From positions 1 to 64,000 of the forward strand of contig NZ_MKUD01000038.1 in assembly GCF_001898575.1 (NCBI RefSeq): 64,000 nucleotides of DNA, in the 5' to 3' direction. Shown here in pieces: positions 8,913-17,466 of this stretch (positions are counted from its first letter, which is position 1; the number at the start of each line of letters is the position of its first letter). The translations under genes were made by a program, and so were the position numbers. The notes under the pieces were generated by a model. It did not search any database. It was not told where the DNA came from and saw nothing but the letters and a program-made list of their open reading frames with translations. Source of the DNA: Spirosoma sp. 48-14. Lineage in GTDB: Bacteria; Bacteroidota; Bacteroidia; Cytophagales; Spirosomataceae.

Positions 8913-11498
8913 CTATTTATTGCTAACCATTATCGATCGGCTGGAGCGCCCTGTTACATCGAAGCTTTTTACTTTTGCGGCCCCTGTAATGGCAACCGGA
9001 CCCGTATACACTGGCGATTGTGTTGTAGGTTCAGAACCATCCGTTGTGTACCGAATCGTTAAACCCGGCAGCTCAACATTCGCTTTCAGCATACCCTTTT
9101 CGATCAATGCACCCGGTGGCGGCACCCGATAGGTATAGCCACCATTCAACCGGGCCAGTCGGGGAAGCTCTCGCTGAGCCAGCGTGTTAGCAAAAATGGC
9201 CCAGCCCGCATCCATTGACCGCTCGCGAGCCTGTTGATTATCAATGGTTTCCCAAATACGCTCGGGAGCCCAGGCGCTTTCAGCAAATCCAAGCAATTTA
9301 GGCAGTATATCGTATTCGGCCATATCGCGGCCTTTCACGGTTTCGCTCCAAAGCTGAGATTCTATACCCCGAATATTCTTTCGGGCTTCGGGTTTCATCC
9401 GTTCAAGTCCTGCGAAATTGAGCGGCTTACCCATCGATGTTTTATAGGTGGTCTTAAACATATCATAGGGAGCAAAGGCCCAGTTAGCTTTCGTATCGAC
9501 ATACCCGGCCCAATATAGTCCGGGCTCCAGGGGATCGTTGTTGTACGACATATCGAAGTAGAAGTTCGATACATTACACAACACGACCGGATAACCAGCA
9601 TTGGCCAGCCGATTGCCCAAATCCAGATCGAACAGGTTATTCCATACGTAGGGCACCACGCCTTTCCCCACAAATTCAGGGTTCACCTCCAGCTTCCCAC
9701 TGGCCGATTTGGTGAGCACAACTTCTTCCCAACCATGTACTTCCAGCTTCCGTTTAGCCAGTCGCTCGCGAAGTTTACGAAAGAAATACGCCTGTAAATT
9801 CTTCGGGTCTTTGATGGTCGGGTTCTCGCTCAGTAGCTTAGCGGCCATCGGCGACCTGGTCCAGACACCTTCGGGTACTTCGTCGCCCCCTGCGTGCATC
9901 ACATCCATCGGCAGACCAGCTTCTTTGTACATCTTCGTGATTTCCTCCACCACTTTTTCGTAAAAATGGTACGTCGACTCCCGCCCAACACTCACCACGT
10001 TATCTGTATAGCCCTGCGCCGACAGATAGACCGATTTATCGTCGGGGTCAATTAAGCGGTACTCATTTGCTTCTTTCTCTTTCCCTTCTTTCATGAATCG
10101 CTGGTAGCGGGCTTCCATCGCTTTAATGGCCGCTCGCGCATGACCGGGCAAATTCACTTCGGGAATTACCTTGATATGACGTTGATGGGCATACTTCAGA
10201 ATTTCGATAAAGTCGGCTTTGGTATAATAGCCACTCCCATATTTATCCTTGTCGTATGCTTTGGGTCCCGATCCATAAGCCGGGTGCAGTGCAGGTGCTT
10301 CTTTCCCGGACGTATGCTCTCGCTGGGCGCCCACCTGCGTTAGTTCGGGTAAGCCATCAATTTCAAGTCGCCAGCCCTCGTCTTCGGTCGTATAGAATAA
10401 GAAGTGGTTGATTTTGTAAAAGGCCAGCAAATCCAGTATCCGAAGGATCGTCTCTTTGGTCTGGAAGTTTCGGCTGACATCCAGATGCATACCCCGGAAT
10501 GCAAACCGTGGGGCATCGTCGATCTGCATGTATTTTAAGGGAATATCGGCCGAAGGATTTTGGTAAGCCTCATTCGGTAGCAGCGCCAGTAAACTTTGCG
10601 TTCCATAGAATACACCCGCAGCGTCGCTTCCGGTTATCGAAATTCCTTTTTCGTCGATGCGCAACTGGTAGGCTTCTTTGGCTATGCCATTCACCTGAAC
10701 GGGTGCGATTTTCAGGAAGATGCCTTTATTAGCTGGAGACTGGCTACTTACGGCAACATCCTTACCTACTAATGCCTTTATCTGTTTACTTAATAAGCTA
10801 GCTTCGTTTTCCAGACCTTTATCCGCATAAATCGCCAATGACGCATTGAACGCTAAGGTGCCTGGGGATGTAGTCAGTTTGACGGGAGATGGAATGATTG
10901 GCTGCAATTTTTCGGCTGGCAACACCGATAGCCCCAGGTTGTTCTGATAGGTTATGGCCGGACCAGCCGGAGGATACAAATCGTTTGGCCCACGTAGTAC
11001 TTGCTCTTTACGGGTAAACGGCTTAATGGTATAATTGGCAACCTGTATGATCGACTCTTCTTTGCCCTCCTTATCGTAAAAAACTACATAGAGTCCTACT
11101 GGTGCATCGGTTACTTTGGTGACCGCTTCGGTACCTTCATACCGGATTTCGGCCGATGCACCGGGCTTCAGGCTAAATCCTTTGGTAGGCACCAGTTTAT
11201 ACCAGTCGCCGTTGATATGCTGAACGGTCCCTGGCTGCGGTGACCTGGATGGCAGAATCGGTCGGGGCGACATGTTGAAAAATAAAGCCCAGTTGGCATC
11301 TGTCAAGTCGTTATCACTGTTGTTCGTCAGCGTAAAACGAGCCAGAAACCCATCCTTGACGTCGGTGAAATTACTGACAAGCTCCCAGGAAACAGCGAGT
11401 TGTTTGCCATACTCCCCACCATCGGATTTAACGCGCTGGCAGCTATTTAGGCCTACAAAAAATAGGCAAATGAGGGTAGCGTAGAAACTCTTCCGCAT
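8913..11498 (-). CDS. GH20 beta-N-acetylhexosaminidase lipoprotein (chitobiase type)
   Basis: An 861-residue protein with lipobox VGLNSC (Cys20). Domain order: carbohydrate-binding chitobiase N-domain (about 30-170, LAVSWELVSNF...FTLTNNSDNDL), GH20b non-catalytic domain (about 195-330), GH20 TIM barrel (about 335-750) and C-terminal chitobiase/HEX_C domain (about 790-858, TIRYTTDGSEPT). The catalytic Asp-Glu pair sits in MHAGGDEVPEGVW at about 539-540, and FRGMHLDVSRNFQ marks the barrel start. The enzyme removes terminal GlcNAc or GalNAc from oligosaccharides by substrate-assisted catalysis, anchored in the envelope. It is the first gene of the minus-strand cluster, followed by kinase and transporter. 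Confidence 0.93.
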   Translation of the reverse strand: MRKSFYATLICLFFVGLNSCQRVKSDGGEYGKQLAVSWELVSNFTDVKDGFLARFTLTNNSDNDLTDANWALFFNMSPRPILPSRSPQPGTVQHINGDWYKLVPTKGFSLKPGASAEIRYEGTEAVTKVTDAPVGLYVVFYDKEGKEESIIQVANYTIKPFTRKEQVLRGPNDLYPPAGPAITYQNNLGLSVLPAEKLQPIIPSPVKLTTSPGTLAFNASLAIYADKGLENEASLLSKQIKALVGKDVAVSSQSPANKGIFLKIAPVQVNGIAKEAYQLRIDEKGISITGSDAAGVFYGTQSLLALLPNEAYQNPSADIPLKYMQIDDAPRFAFRGMHLDVSRNFQTKETILRILDLLAFYKINHFLFYTTEDEGWRLEIDGLPELTQVGAQREHTSGKEAPALHPAYGSGPKAYDKDKYGSGYYTKADFIEILKYAHQRHIKVIPEVNLPGHARAAIKAMEARYQRFMKEGKEKEANEYRLIDPDDKSVYLSAQGYTDNVVSVGRESTYHFYEKVVEEITKMYKEAGLPMDVMHAGGDEVPEGVWTRSPMAAKLLSENPTIKDPKNLQAYFFRKLRERLAKRKLEVHGWEEVVLTKSASGKLEVNPEFVGKGVVPYVWNNLFDLDLGNRLANAGYPVVLCNVSNFYFDMSYNNDPLEPGLYWAGYVDTKANWAFAPYDMFKTTYKTSMGKPLNFAGLERMKPEARKNIRGIESQLWSETVKGRDMAEYDILPKLLGFAESAWAPERIWETIDNQQARERSMDAGWAIFANTLAQRELPRLARLNGGYTYRVPPPGALIEKGMLKANVELPGLTIRYTTDGSEPTTQSPVYTGPVAITGAAKVKSFDVTGRSSRSIMVSNK

Positions 11499-11749
11499 AA
11501 ATTTTCCGGTTTAGTAGCCTTTATAGTACGTCAATCAGTAATAAAGATACCATTGTAAGAACGGGGCTTTTTTAATAAAACGGCCATTTGATTGTTGCTG
11601 ATGGTCGTGAAGCAGACATTAATCGCTATCAGTCAGCCAATTCGTTCAGCTTAGGCTTCAGGAATTTTATTTTCTCGTTGCTAATCTAAGCTTATATCAA
11701 CTACAGAATATCCAATTCATGACTATTTAATGACAACAATGACCACCTG
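11499..11749. promoter_or_regulatory. divergent intergenic region
   Basis: A 251-base AT-rich gap between the hexosaminidase gene (leftward) and the acetyltransferase-like gene (rightward). It must hold both promoters. On the minus strand a near-match to the Bacteroidota -7 box (TATCTTTA) was seen near 11545, without a clear -33 element. No operator dyad was recognised. Confidence 0.4.
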
Positions 11750-12841
11750 ATGACACCAAATCGACTCGTTTCACTGGATGCCTTACGTGGGTTTACCATT
11801 GCGGCCATGATTGTTGCCAATTTTCCAGGCACCGAGGAGTTCGTGTATTTCACGCTACGTCATACCCGATGGAATGGACTGTCGTTCACCGACTTAATTG
11901 CGCCCACGTTTCTGTTTATTGTGGGAGTATCCATCACACTGGCGTATACCCGGCACGTGACCGAGGGAAGCCCCAAAGGCACACTTTACCGGAAAGTTGT
12001 CGTTCGCTCGCTGAAGATTTTCGCCGTGGGCATGTTTCTGAATTTATTACCCGATTTCGACTTTTCGAATGTACGCTGGACCGGTACTCTCCACCGCATT
12101 GCCATCGTCTTTCTGGTTTGCACAACGTTATTTCTGAACACTACCTGGAAACAACAGGTCTGGATTGGGGTCCTTACGCTGGTCGCTTACTGGCTGGCCA
12201 TGACCCTTATCCCAACTCCTGACGTGGGCCATGTTGTGTTGGAGCCGGGCCAGAATCTGGCGGCCTGGCTGGATCGACAATACCTTCCGGGCCGGATGTG
12301 GCAGGGCACCTGGGACCCGGAAGGTATCCTCAGCACGTTTCCCTCTATTGTGACCACCCTAACGGGTATGCTGGCTGGCCGGGTAATGCTCATGGCCATC
12401 TCCCCCACCGAAAAAGTGGCCTATTTGATGACAGCGGGGCTATTCGCAGCAGCAGCCGGGTATTTCTGGGGCTTAACCTTCCCGGTCAACGAAAACCTGT
12501 GGACGAGTTCGTTCGTGCTGGTGACGTCGGGTTTTGCAGCGTTGCTATTGGGAGCCGTTTATTTCCTGGTCGATGTACTGGGCTATACGCAAGGCACACG
12601 ACCCGGTATCATTTTCGGAGCCAATGCGATTACGGTGTACGTACTGGCCGACATCTTTGCCCTGGTTTTTTACCGAATGAAATTCGGCAGTTATTCACTG
12701 AACGAACATGTAGTCAATGGGTTAATCAGTATAGGTATTCAACCGGAGCTGGCCAGTTTACTCTATGCCCTGTTTTTCATCGGTGTCAATTTCATTCCAG
12801 CCTACGTCCTGTACCAACGCCGGATTTTCATTAAGCTGTAG
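11750..12841 (+). CDS. DUF5009/HGSNAT-like membrane acyltransferase
   Basis: A 363-residue polytopic protein of the heparan-alpha-glucosaminide N-acetyltransferase-like (DUF5009, YeiB-related) group. It opens RLVSLDALRGFTIAAMI and has RHTRWNGLSFTDLIAPTFLF, where the His upstream of WNG corresponds to the acetyl-accepting His of human HGSNAT (family knowledge). About ten membrane segments follow, including NENLWTSSFVLVTSGF, shared nearly word for word with the paralogue at 16294. Inferred role: transfer of acetyl from cytoplasmic acetyl-CoA to an amino sugar outside the inner membrane, fitting the adjacent hexosaminidase cluster. The 34-base gap to the next gene suggests an operon. Confidence 0.82.
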   Translation: MTPNRLVSLDALRGFTIAAMIVANFPGTEEFVYFTLRHTRWNGLSFTDLIAPTFLFIVGVSITLAYTRHVTEGSPKGTLYRKVVVRSLKIFAVGMFLNLLPDFDFSNVRWTGTLHRIAIVFLVCTTLFLNTTWKQQVWIGVLTLVAYWLAMTLIPTPDVGHVVLEPGQNLAAWLDRQYLPGRMWQGTWDPEGILSTFPSIVTTLTGMLAGRVMLMAISPTEKVAYLMTAGLFAAAAGYFWGLTFPVNENLWTSSFVLVTSGFAALLLGAVYFLVDVLGYTQGTRPGIIFGANAITVYVLADIFALVFYRMKFGSYSLNEHVVNGLISIGIQPELASLLYALFFIGVNFIPAYVLYQRRIFIKL

Positions 12842-12875
12842 CAACCGGCGCGTCGGTATATACCCTACCCTTCCT

Positions 12876-15299
12876 ATGCTCAAACGAATCGTTTCCTCCG
12901 TTTGCTTTTGTTTGGTACTGGCCACGGCTCTGGCGTCTCCAATCGATCTGTCGAAAGCCCGAATTGTCAATACCGTTACGGATCAGAAAGTCCTCCGCCG
13001 AACGGTTGAGGTTCTTCAGCAGGAAATCAGGAAACGATCAGGTATTCAATTACCCGTAACCGACCGCTTTCCGACCCCAGCTACGGCTCAACCCCTGATT
13101 GGAATTGCGCTGGAAAACAACCTGGACAAACTCCCCAAACCCCTCCAGACGCTGGTACGCAATATGCCAGTCACACAACAGGAAGGCTTTACGCTAGTGA
13201 CGGTCGAATCGGCCAACACTGTACTCATCGTAGGGCATGACGCCCGTGGGTTGCTCTACGGGGTCGGGAAACTGTTGCGGAAGCTGACTATGCGTCCGGG
13301 AAAGGTGGATTTACCAGAACCGATTACCCTGTCCACCAGTCCACGATACCCTATTCGTGGGCATCAGTTAGGGTATCGCCCTAAAACCAATGCCTATGAT
13401 GCCTTTTCGGTAGCGCAGTTCGATCAGTATATCCGTGAACTCGCCTTATTTGGAGCCAATAGCATCGAAATAATGCCGCCCCGCACGGATGACGATTTCA
13501 CCAGTCGGCATATGAAGTTACCGGCGATCCAGATGATTCGGGAGCAATCGCGGATTTGTGCCGAGTACGGGCTGGATGTCTGGATGTGGTATCCGAATAT
13601 GGGGCAGAATTATACGCATCCTGATTCTATAAAAAAAGAACTGGCCGAGCGACGGGAAATCTTTGCAACTGTACCCAAACTCGATGCCGTGTTTGTGCCG
13701 GGTGGCGATCCGGGTGAACTGGAGCCTGATGTGCTCTTTGCCTGGCTCGAAAAAGAAGCGCAGGTACTGCATACGTATCATCCGAACGCTAAAATCTGGG
13801 TATCACCCCAGGTCTTCCGGCCCACTCAGCAATGGTTCGACGCGTTCTTCAAACAGGTAAATCACGGCTATAACTGGTTTGGTGGGGTCGTTTTTGGCCC
13901 CTGGGTCAAGATGCCCGTTCAGGAAATCCGGAATCGACTGAATCCCACTATCCCAATTCGGCATTACCCCGATATTACGCACAATTACAGTAGCCAGTAT
14001 CCTGTACCGCACTGGGATCTGGCCTGGGCCATGACGTTGGGCCGTGAGAGCATTAACCCACGCCCACACGATGAGAAGACCATTCATAATGCGCTGGATG
14101 AGTATGGTATGGGCAGCATCAGTTATTCGGAAGGCACCAACGACGATGTAAATAAATTCGTCTGGAGTGATCAGGACTGGAACCCTGAAGCGCCCGTCAT
14201 CGAAACGCTCCGCGATTATGCCCGTCTGTTTATCGGCCCCGACTATACTGAATCCGTAGCGCAGGGCCTGGTCGCTCTGGAACAAAACTGGCGGGGTAGT
14301 TTACTCACCAATGAGTCGGTAGAGCGAACGTTGATGCAATGGCAGGCACTGGAAAGCTCAGCTCCCCAATCGGTGCGTCAAAACGCCCGGTTTCAGATGG
14401 GTCTCATCCGGGCCTATTATGACGCCTACACGCGCCATCGACTCCTGTACGAAACTAATCTGGAGCAACAGGCCCGCGACAGGCTGACAACGATCGGCTC
14501 TGAGGGATCGCTGGTGGCGATTGCCCAGACAAAGACCATTCTTGCAAAAGCCTGGAAAGAGCCCATTTTGCCTCAATATCGCCAGATCTGTTTTGCACTG
14601 GGAGACTCTTTGTTCAAAAGTATCGGCGCTCAGTTGACCATCGAACGGCATGGCGCCATGTCGGGGCGAGGGAATTTCCTGGACAACATCGATATTCCAC
14701 TGAACGACTCGCCCTGGCTCCTGTCGCAACTGGAGAAACTGGAAAAAATAAGCGATGAAGCCACCCGTTTAGCCAAACTCAGGGCGATGCTTCACCGGAC
14801 CGATCCAGGACCCGGCGGCTTTTACGATCATATGGGTGCTCCGGAAAGCTGGCATCGGGTCGTTTCGGACGAACGCTGGGACGTCGATCCTGGTAGTCTG
14901 CGGTCGCCACGAACCGGTTTTGGCGTTGGCCTGGTAGGCGTTGAGTGGGTCGATGAGATTAAAGCAACGGGCTTCAAAGGCCAGATTACGCCACGCGTCT
15001 GGATGAAACAGGCGAAAACGCTATATGATCAACCCTTAAAAATTGCCTATGCTGATCTGGACCCGAAGGCTTCGTATCGGCTTCGTATTGCCTACACAGG
15101 TCGGTTCCGCTCGCGGATGAAACTTACCACCGACGACGGGTCGTTAATTCATGATTTTATCCAGACGGGCGAGCAACCAATCTATGAATTCGACGTTCCA
15201 AAGGCGGCACTGGCCGATGGAAACGTGACCTTTATATGGACATGTGGCGAAGGAGAACGCGGTTCGCAGGTAACCGAGCTTTGGCTACTGCGGAAGTAG
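12876..15299 (+). CDS. secreted glycoside hydrolase-like protein with GH20b-type N-domain
   Basis: An 807-residue protein. The ATG at 12876 is chosen since it opens a signal peptide (MLKRIVSSVCFCLVLATALA); a longer non-ATG start at 12765 would overlap the previous gene. Residues about 25-150 resemble the GH20b/zincin-like domain that precedes many glycosidase barrels (VLQQEIRKRSGIQLPV, VGHDARGLLYGVGKLLRKL). Then comes a barrel-like region with FGANSIEIMPPRTDDDF, YGLDVWMWYPNMG and VFVPGGDPGELEPD, followed by a helical part and a C-terminal beta domain. The catalytic residues cannot be assigned with certainty and the GH family was not recognised. Co-transcription with the acetyltransferase-like gene suggests action on an amino-sugar glycan. 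Confidence 0.78.
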   Translation: MLKRIVSSVCFCLVLATALASPIDLSKARIVNTVTDQKVLRRTVEVLQQEIRKRSGIQLPVTDRFPTPATAQPLIGIALENNLDKLPKPLQTLVRNMPVTQQEGFTLVTVESANTVLIVGHDARGLLYGVGKLLRKLTMRPGKVDLPEPITLSTSPRYPIRGHQLGYRPKTNAYDAFSVAQFDQYIRELALFGANSIEIMPPRTDDDFTSRHMKLPAIQMIREQSRICAEYGLDVWMWYPNMGQNYTHPDSIKKELAERREIFATVPKLDAVFVPGGDPGELEPDVLFAWLEKEAQVLHTYHPNAKIWVSPQVFRPTQQWFDAFFKQVNHGYNWFGGVVFGPWVKMPVQEIRNRLNPTIPIRHYPDITHNYSSQYPVPHWDLAWAMTLGRESINPRPHDEKTIHNALDEYGMGSISYSEGTNDDVNKFVWSDQDWNPEAPVIETLRDYARLFIGPDYTESVAQGLVALEQNWRGSLLTNESVERTLMQWQALESSAPQSVRQNARFQMGLIRAYYDAYTRHRLLYETNLEQQARDRLTTIGSEGSLVAIAQTKTILAKAWKEPILPQYRQICFALGDSLFKSIGAQLTIERHGAMSGRGNFLDNIDIPLNDSPWLLSQLEKLEKISDEATRLAKLRAMLHRTDPGPGGFYDHMGAPESWHRVVSDERWDVDPGSLRSPRTGFGVGLVGVEWVDEIKATGFKGQITPRVWMKQAKTLYDQPLKIAYADLDPKASYRLRIAYTGRFRSRMKLTTDDGSLIHDFIQTGEQPIYEFDVPKAALADGNVTFIWTCGEGERGSQVTELWLLRK

Positions 15300-15322
15300 T
15301 GTGGGCTCTAAAAAGCCTAAAC

Positions 15323-16199
15323 TTATACGCTCTTCTTTTTGACCTCTTCGACAAACGATACCGGTACGCCAACCAATCGGGCAATCTGTTCTACCGTAAA
15401 CGAGGTTTCCTGAAGAAGCATTTGGGTAAAAGCCAGGTTCTTTTCTCTCATCCCCTGTTCTATTCCTTGCTCTATCCCCTCTTTTTTAGCACGTTCCAGC
15501 AAAAATTGCTCAATTCCCATTGTGGTATTTTGTTGTGTTATAGCTTCAACAGCCCGCTCAAACTTATCGACTGCCTCCTGGTTTTCCAAACGTACATAAT
15601 ACCGAAGGAAGTTCATCAAACTACGAACCTTATCTTTAGACAATTGGCTCGCTAACAATTCCTTAGCAATATTTATTTTAACGGTCAGCAATTGCGCTTC
15701 AGTCATCTTTTTGCCCAGTAAAGCAGCCTTACCGATTAATAATACTTTGGCAAAAGGGTTTGCACTGCCCGATAAAGCAGCATCGCTTTGATCCAGTAGT
15801 TTATAGACATTGTACTGATAGCGAAGCTGGGTTCCTAAACAATCCTGTTCATAATAGGCAGGCTGATACCCTCTATGACCATCTGTAAATAAGGCAATAA
15901 TACTGGAACATTCGTTCCGCGAAATTAGGATCTTTGTAGCCCTGTACTTCTATATGGATTAAAATCCACTGTTCCTGAACTTGGTCGTGTTGACGAGTAT
16001 ATACTTTTACCAGCTTGTCAACATACCGGGGTTGATAGCTATCCTGTTCGGGAGGAAACAACTGTTCTAATTCCTTATCCAGGTAGTCAAACCCTCTATT
16101 CAGAAGAAACAGTTCTTCTGCCTTCGGATAGAAGAAGCGTAAAAAATCATCAAATACATCTTCTAAAATTGCCTTCCAGAGAGAATCATCTCGTTTCAT
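15323..16199 (-). pseudogene. Rpn-family recombination-promoting nuclease/transposase-like, disrupted
   Basis: Two reading frames cover one ancestral protein. The 5' part (ATG at 16199, MKRDDSLWKAILEDVFDDFL) has the PD-(D/E)XK nuclease core of Rpn proteins (WILIHIEVQGYKDPNFAERMFQYY) and then shifts frame and stops at 15873. The 3' part continues in another frame from about 15896 (ALFTDGHRGYQPAYYEQDCLG) through a helical tail with EGIEQGIEQGM to the stop at 15323. In intact relatives about 14 residues of the type YRIFDxYxxPITAx join these blocks; here they are missing. A deletion of about 40 bases that is not a multiple of three explains both loss and frameshift. Rpn proteins are DNase-like factors that raise RecA-independent recombination. 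Probably inactive. Confidence 0.8.
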
Positions 16200-16293
16200 C
16201 GTCTGGCAAAATAATAACAATTTGCTGATTAGTAACCTAAAAGAGAAAATTGCCACTATTTTTTATTACCAGACAAAACCGGTATATAACCTA

Positions 16294-17445
16294 TTATACC
16301 CGCAGGAATGTCTTTTTCTTGTACATGAAATACAGAAATGCCCATTTGACCGCGAGCACGCCGATGGCAATACCCACTTTCTGAACTACTTCGGATGACG
16401 ACAGTTTCAGCAAACCATCAAAGAAGAACCGGGCGGCATAATCGAAGCTGATAAACTCACCCGCCAGATAAATCAGGATGGAGTTCATACCGATAACCGT
16501 AAAGAAAAACGTCCATCCTTTCAGGCCTTTCACGTCGATGATCCAGTAAAAGATAGCCAGCAGCATCAGACTGAAACCACCCGTAACGCAAACGAACGAA
16601 CTAGTCCACAGATTTTTATTGATGGGAAAAATGAAATTCCAGAGCCAGGCCAGCACAACAAAGCCTGCGCCTATAGCCAGCAACCGAAGCGCTTTCTGCC
16701 CCCCCGTTCGACCGTGCGACCGTAGGAAAGTCCCGGCAAAAATCCCCAGCAGCGCATTACCAATGGCTGGTATTGTTGAAAAGACGCCTTCTGGATCATG
16801 AATTGTTTTATACAAGTGCCCCGGCACAATCTGTCGGTCGATGAAGCTGGCCAGGTTGCACTCCATTGTCAGAATACCCGCTCCGCAGCCCGGCACAGGC
16901 ACCAGCATCATCAATACCCAATACCCTAGCAGCAATCCAACAAACCAGATGTATTGGAAACGCGTACTGGCGTACAGATAAATCAACTGCCCAAACATAC
17001 CCGCCAGCCCGATTCGACCCAGTACACTTGGAAAACGCGTATCCTGAAACGCTTTGACAAACAGGCCATTGTTGTAAATCACCCCCAGCAAAACCAGAAC
17101 CAATCCTCGGGTAATAATTTTCCGGGCAACCTCCGATTTGTCCGCTCCTTTTTCCAGACGGCTGCCAATCGAAAAAGGAGTCGATACGCCAGCCATGAAC
17201 AAAAACAGCGGGAAGATCAGGTCGTAAGCTGTAAACCCATTCCAGCTTGGGTGATGCAACTGCTCAGCAATTACCACAGCCCAAGCCCAGCCCGTTGTTT
17301 TGGCCAGTATGTGAAATACATCCTCACCGCCCATAATCCAGAACATATCGAATCCACGCAGGGTATCGAGCGAAAGTAATCGTTTGACGGGTGCAGGCTG
17401 GGCAATAGCCGGATCAGCCGTCGACTGGGAGGTAGTTGTATGCAT
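16294..17445 (-). CDS. DUF5009/HGSNAT-like membrane acyltransferase, second copy
   Basis: A 383-residue paralogue of the protein at 11750. It has a 20-residue Thr/Pro/Ala-rich N-terminal extension, then RLLSLDTLRGFDMFWIMGG, HHPSWNGFTAYDLIFPLFLF with the matching His, and NKNLWTSSFVCVTGGF. About ten membrane segments. It is the last gene of a tight minus-strand operon after the phosphatase-like gene (21-base gap). Substrate is unknown: the family acetylates terminal glucosamine in animals, but here the operon partners act on phosphate esters and a ketoacid aldol. The two copies differ enough that different acceptors are likely. Confidence 0.82.
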   Translation of the reverse strand: MHTTTSQSTADPAIAQPAPVKRLLSLDTLRGFDMFWIMGGEDVFHILAKTTGWAWAVVIAEQLHHPSWNGFTAYDLIFPLFLFMAGVSTPFSIGSRLEKGADKSEVARKIITRGLVLVLLGVIYNNGLFVKAFQDTRFPSVLGRIGLAGMFGQLIYLYASTRFQYIWFVGLLLGYWVLMMLVPVPGCGAGILTMECNLASFIDRQIVPGHLYKTIHDPEGVFSTIPAIGNALLGIFAGTFLRSHGRTGGQKALRLLAIGAGFVVLAWLWNFIFPINKNLWTSSFVCVTGGFSLMLLAIFYWIIDVKGLKGWTFFFTVIGMNSILIYLAGEFISFDYAARFFFDGLLKLSSSEVVQKVGIAIGVLAVKWAFLYFMYKKKTFLRV

Positions 17446-17466
17446 AGTAGGTTGGTTAACTGAGTT

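Noticed and set aside
15323..16199. Programmed frameshift in the Rpn gene
   Set aside because: A conserved block is missing as well as the frame changed, and no slippery run is present; a deletion explains both.
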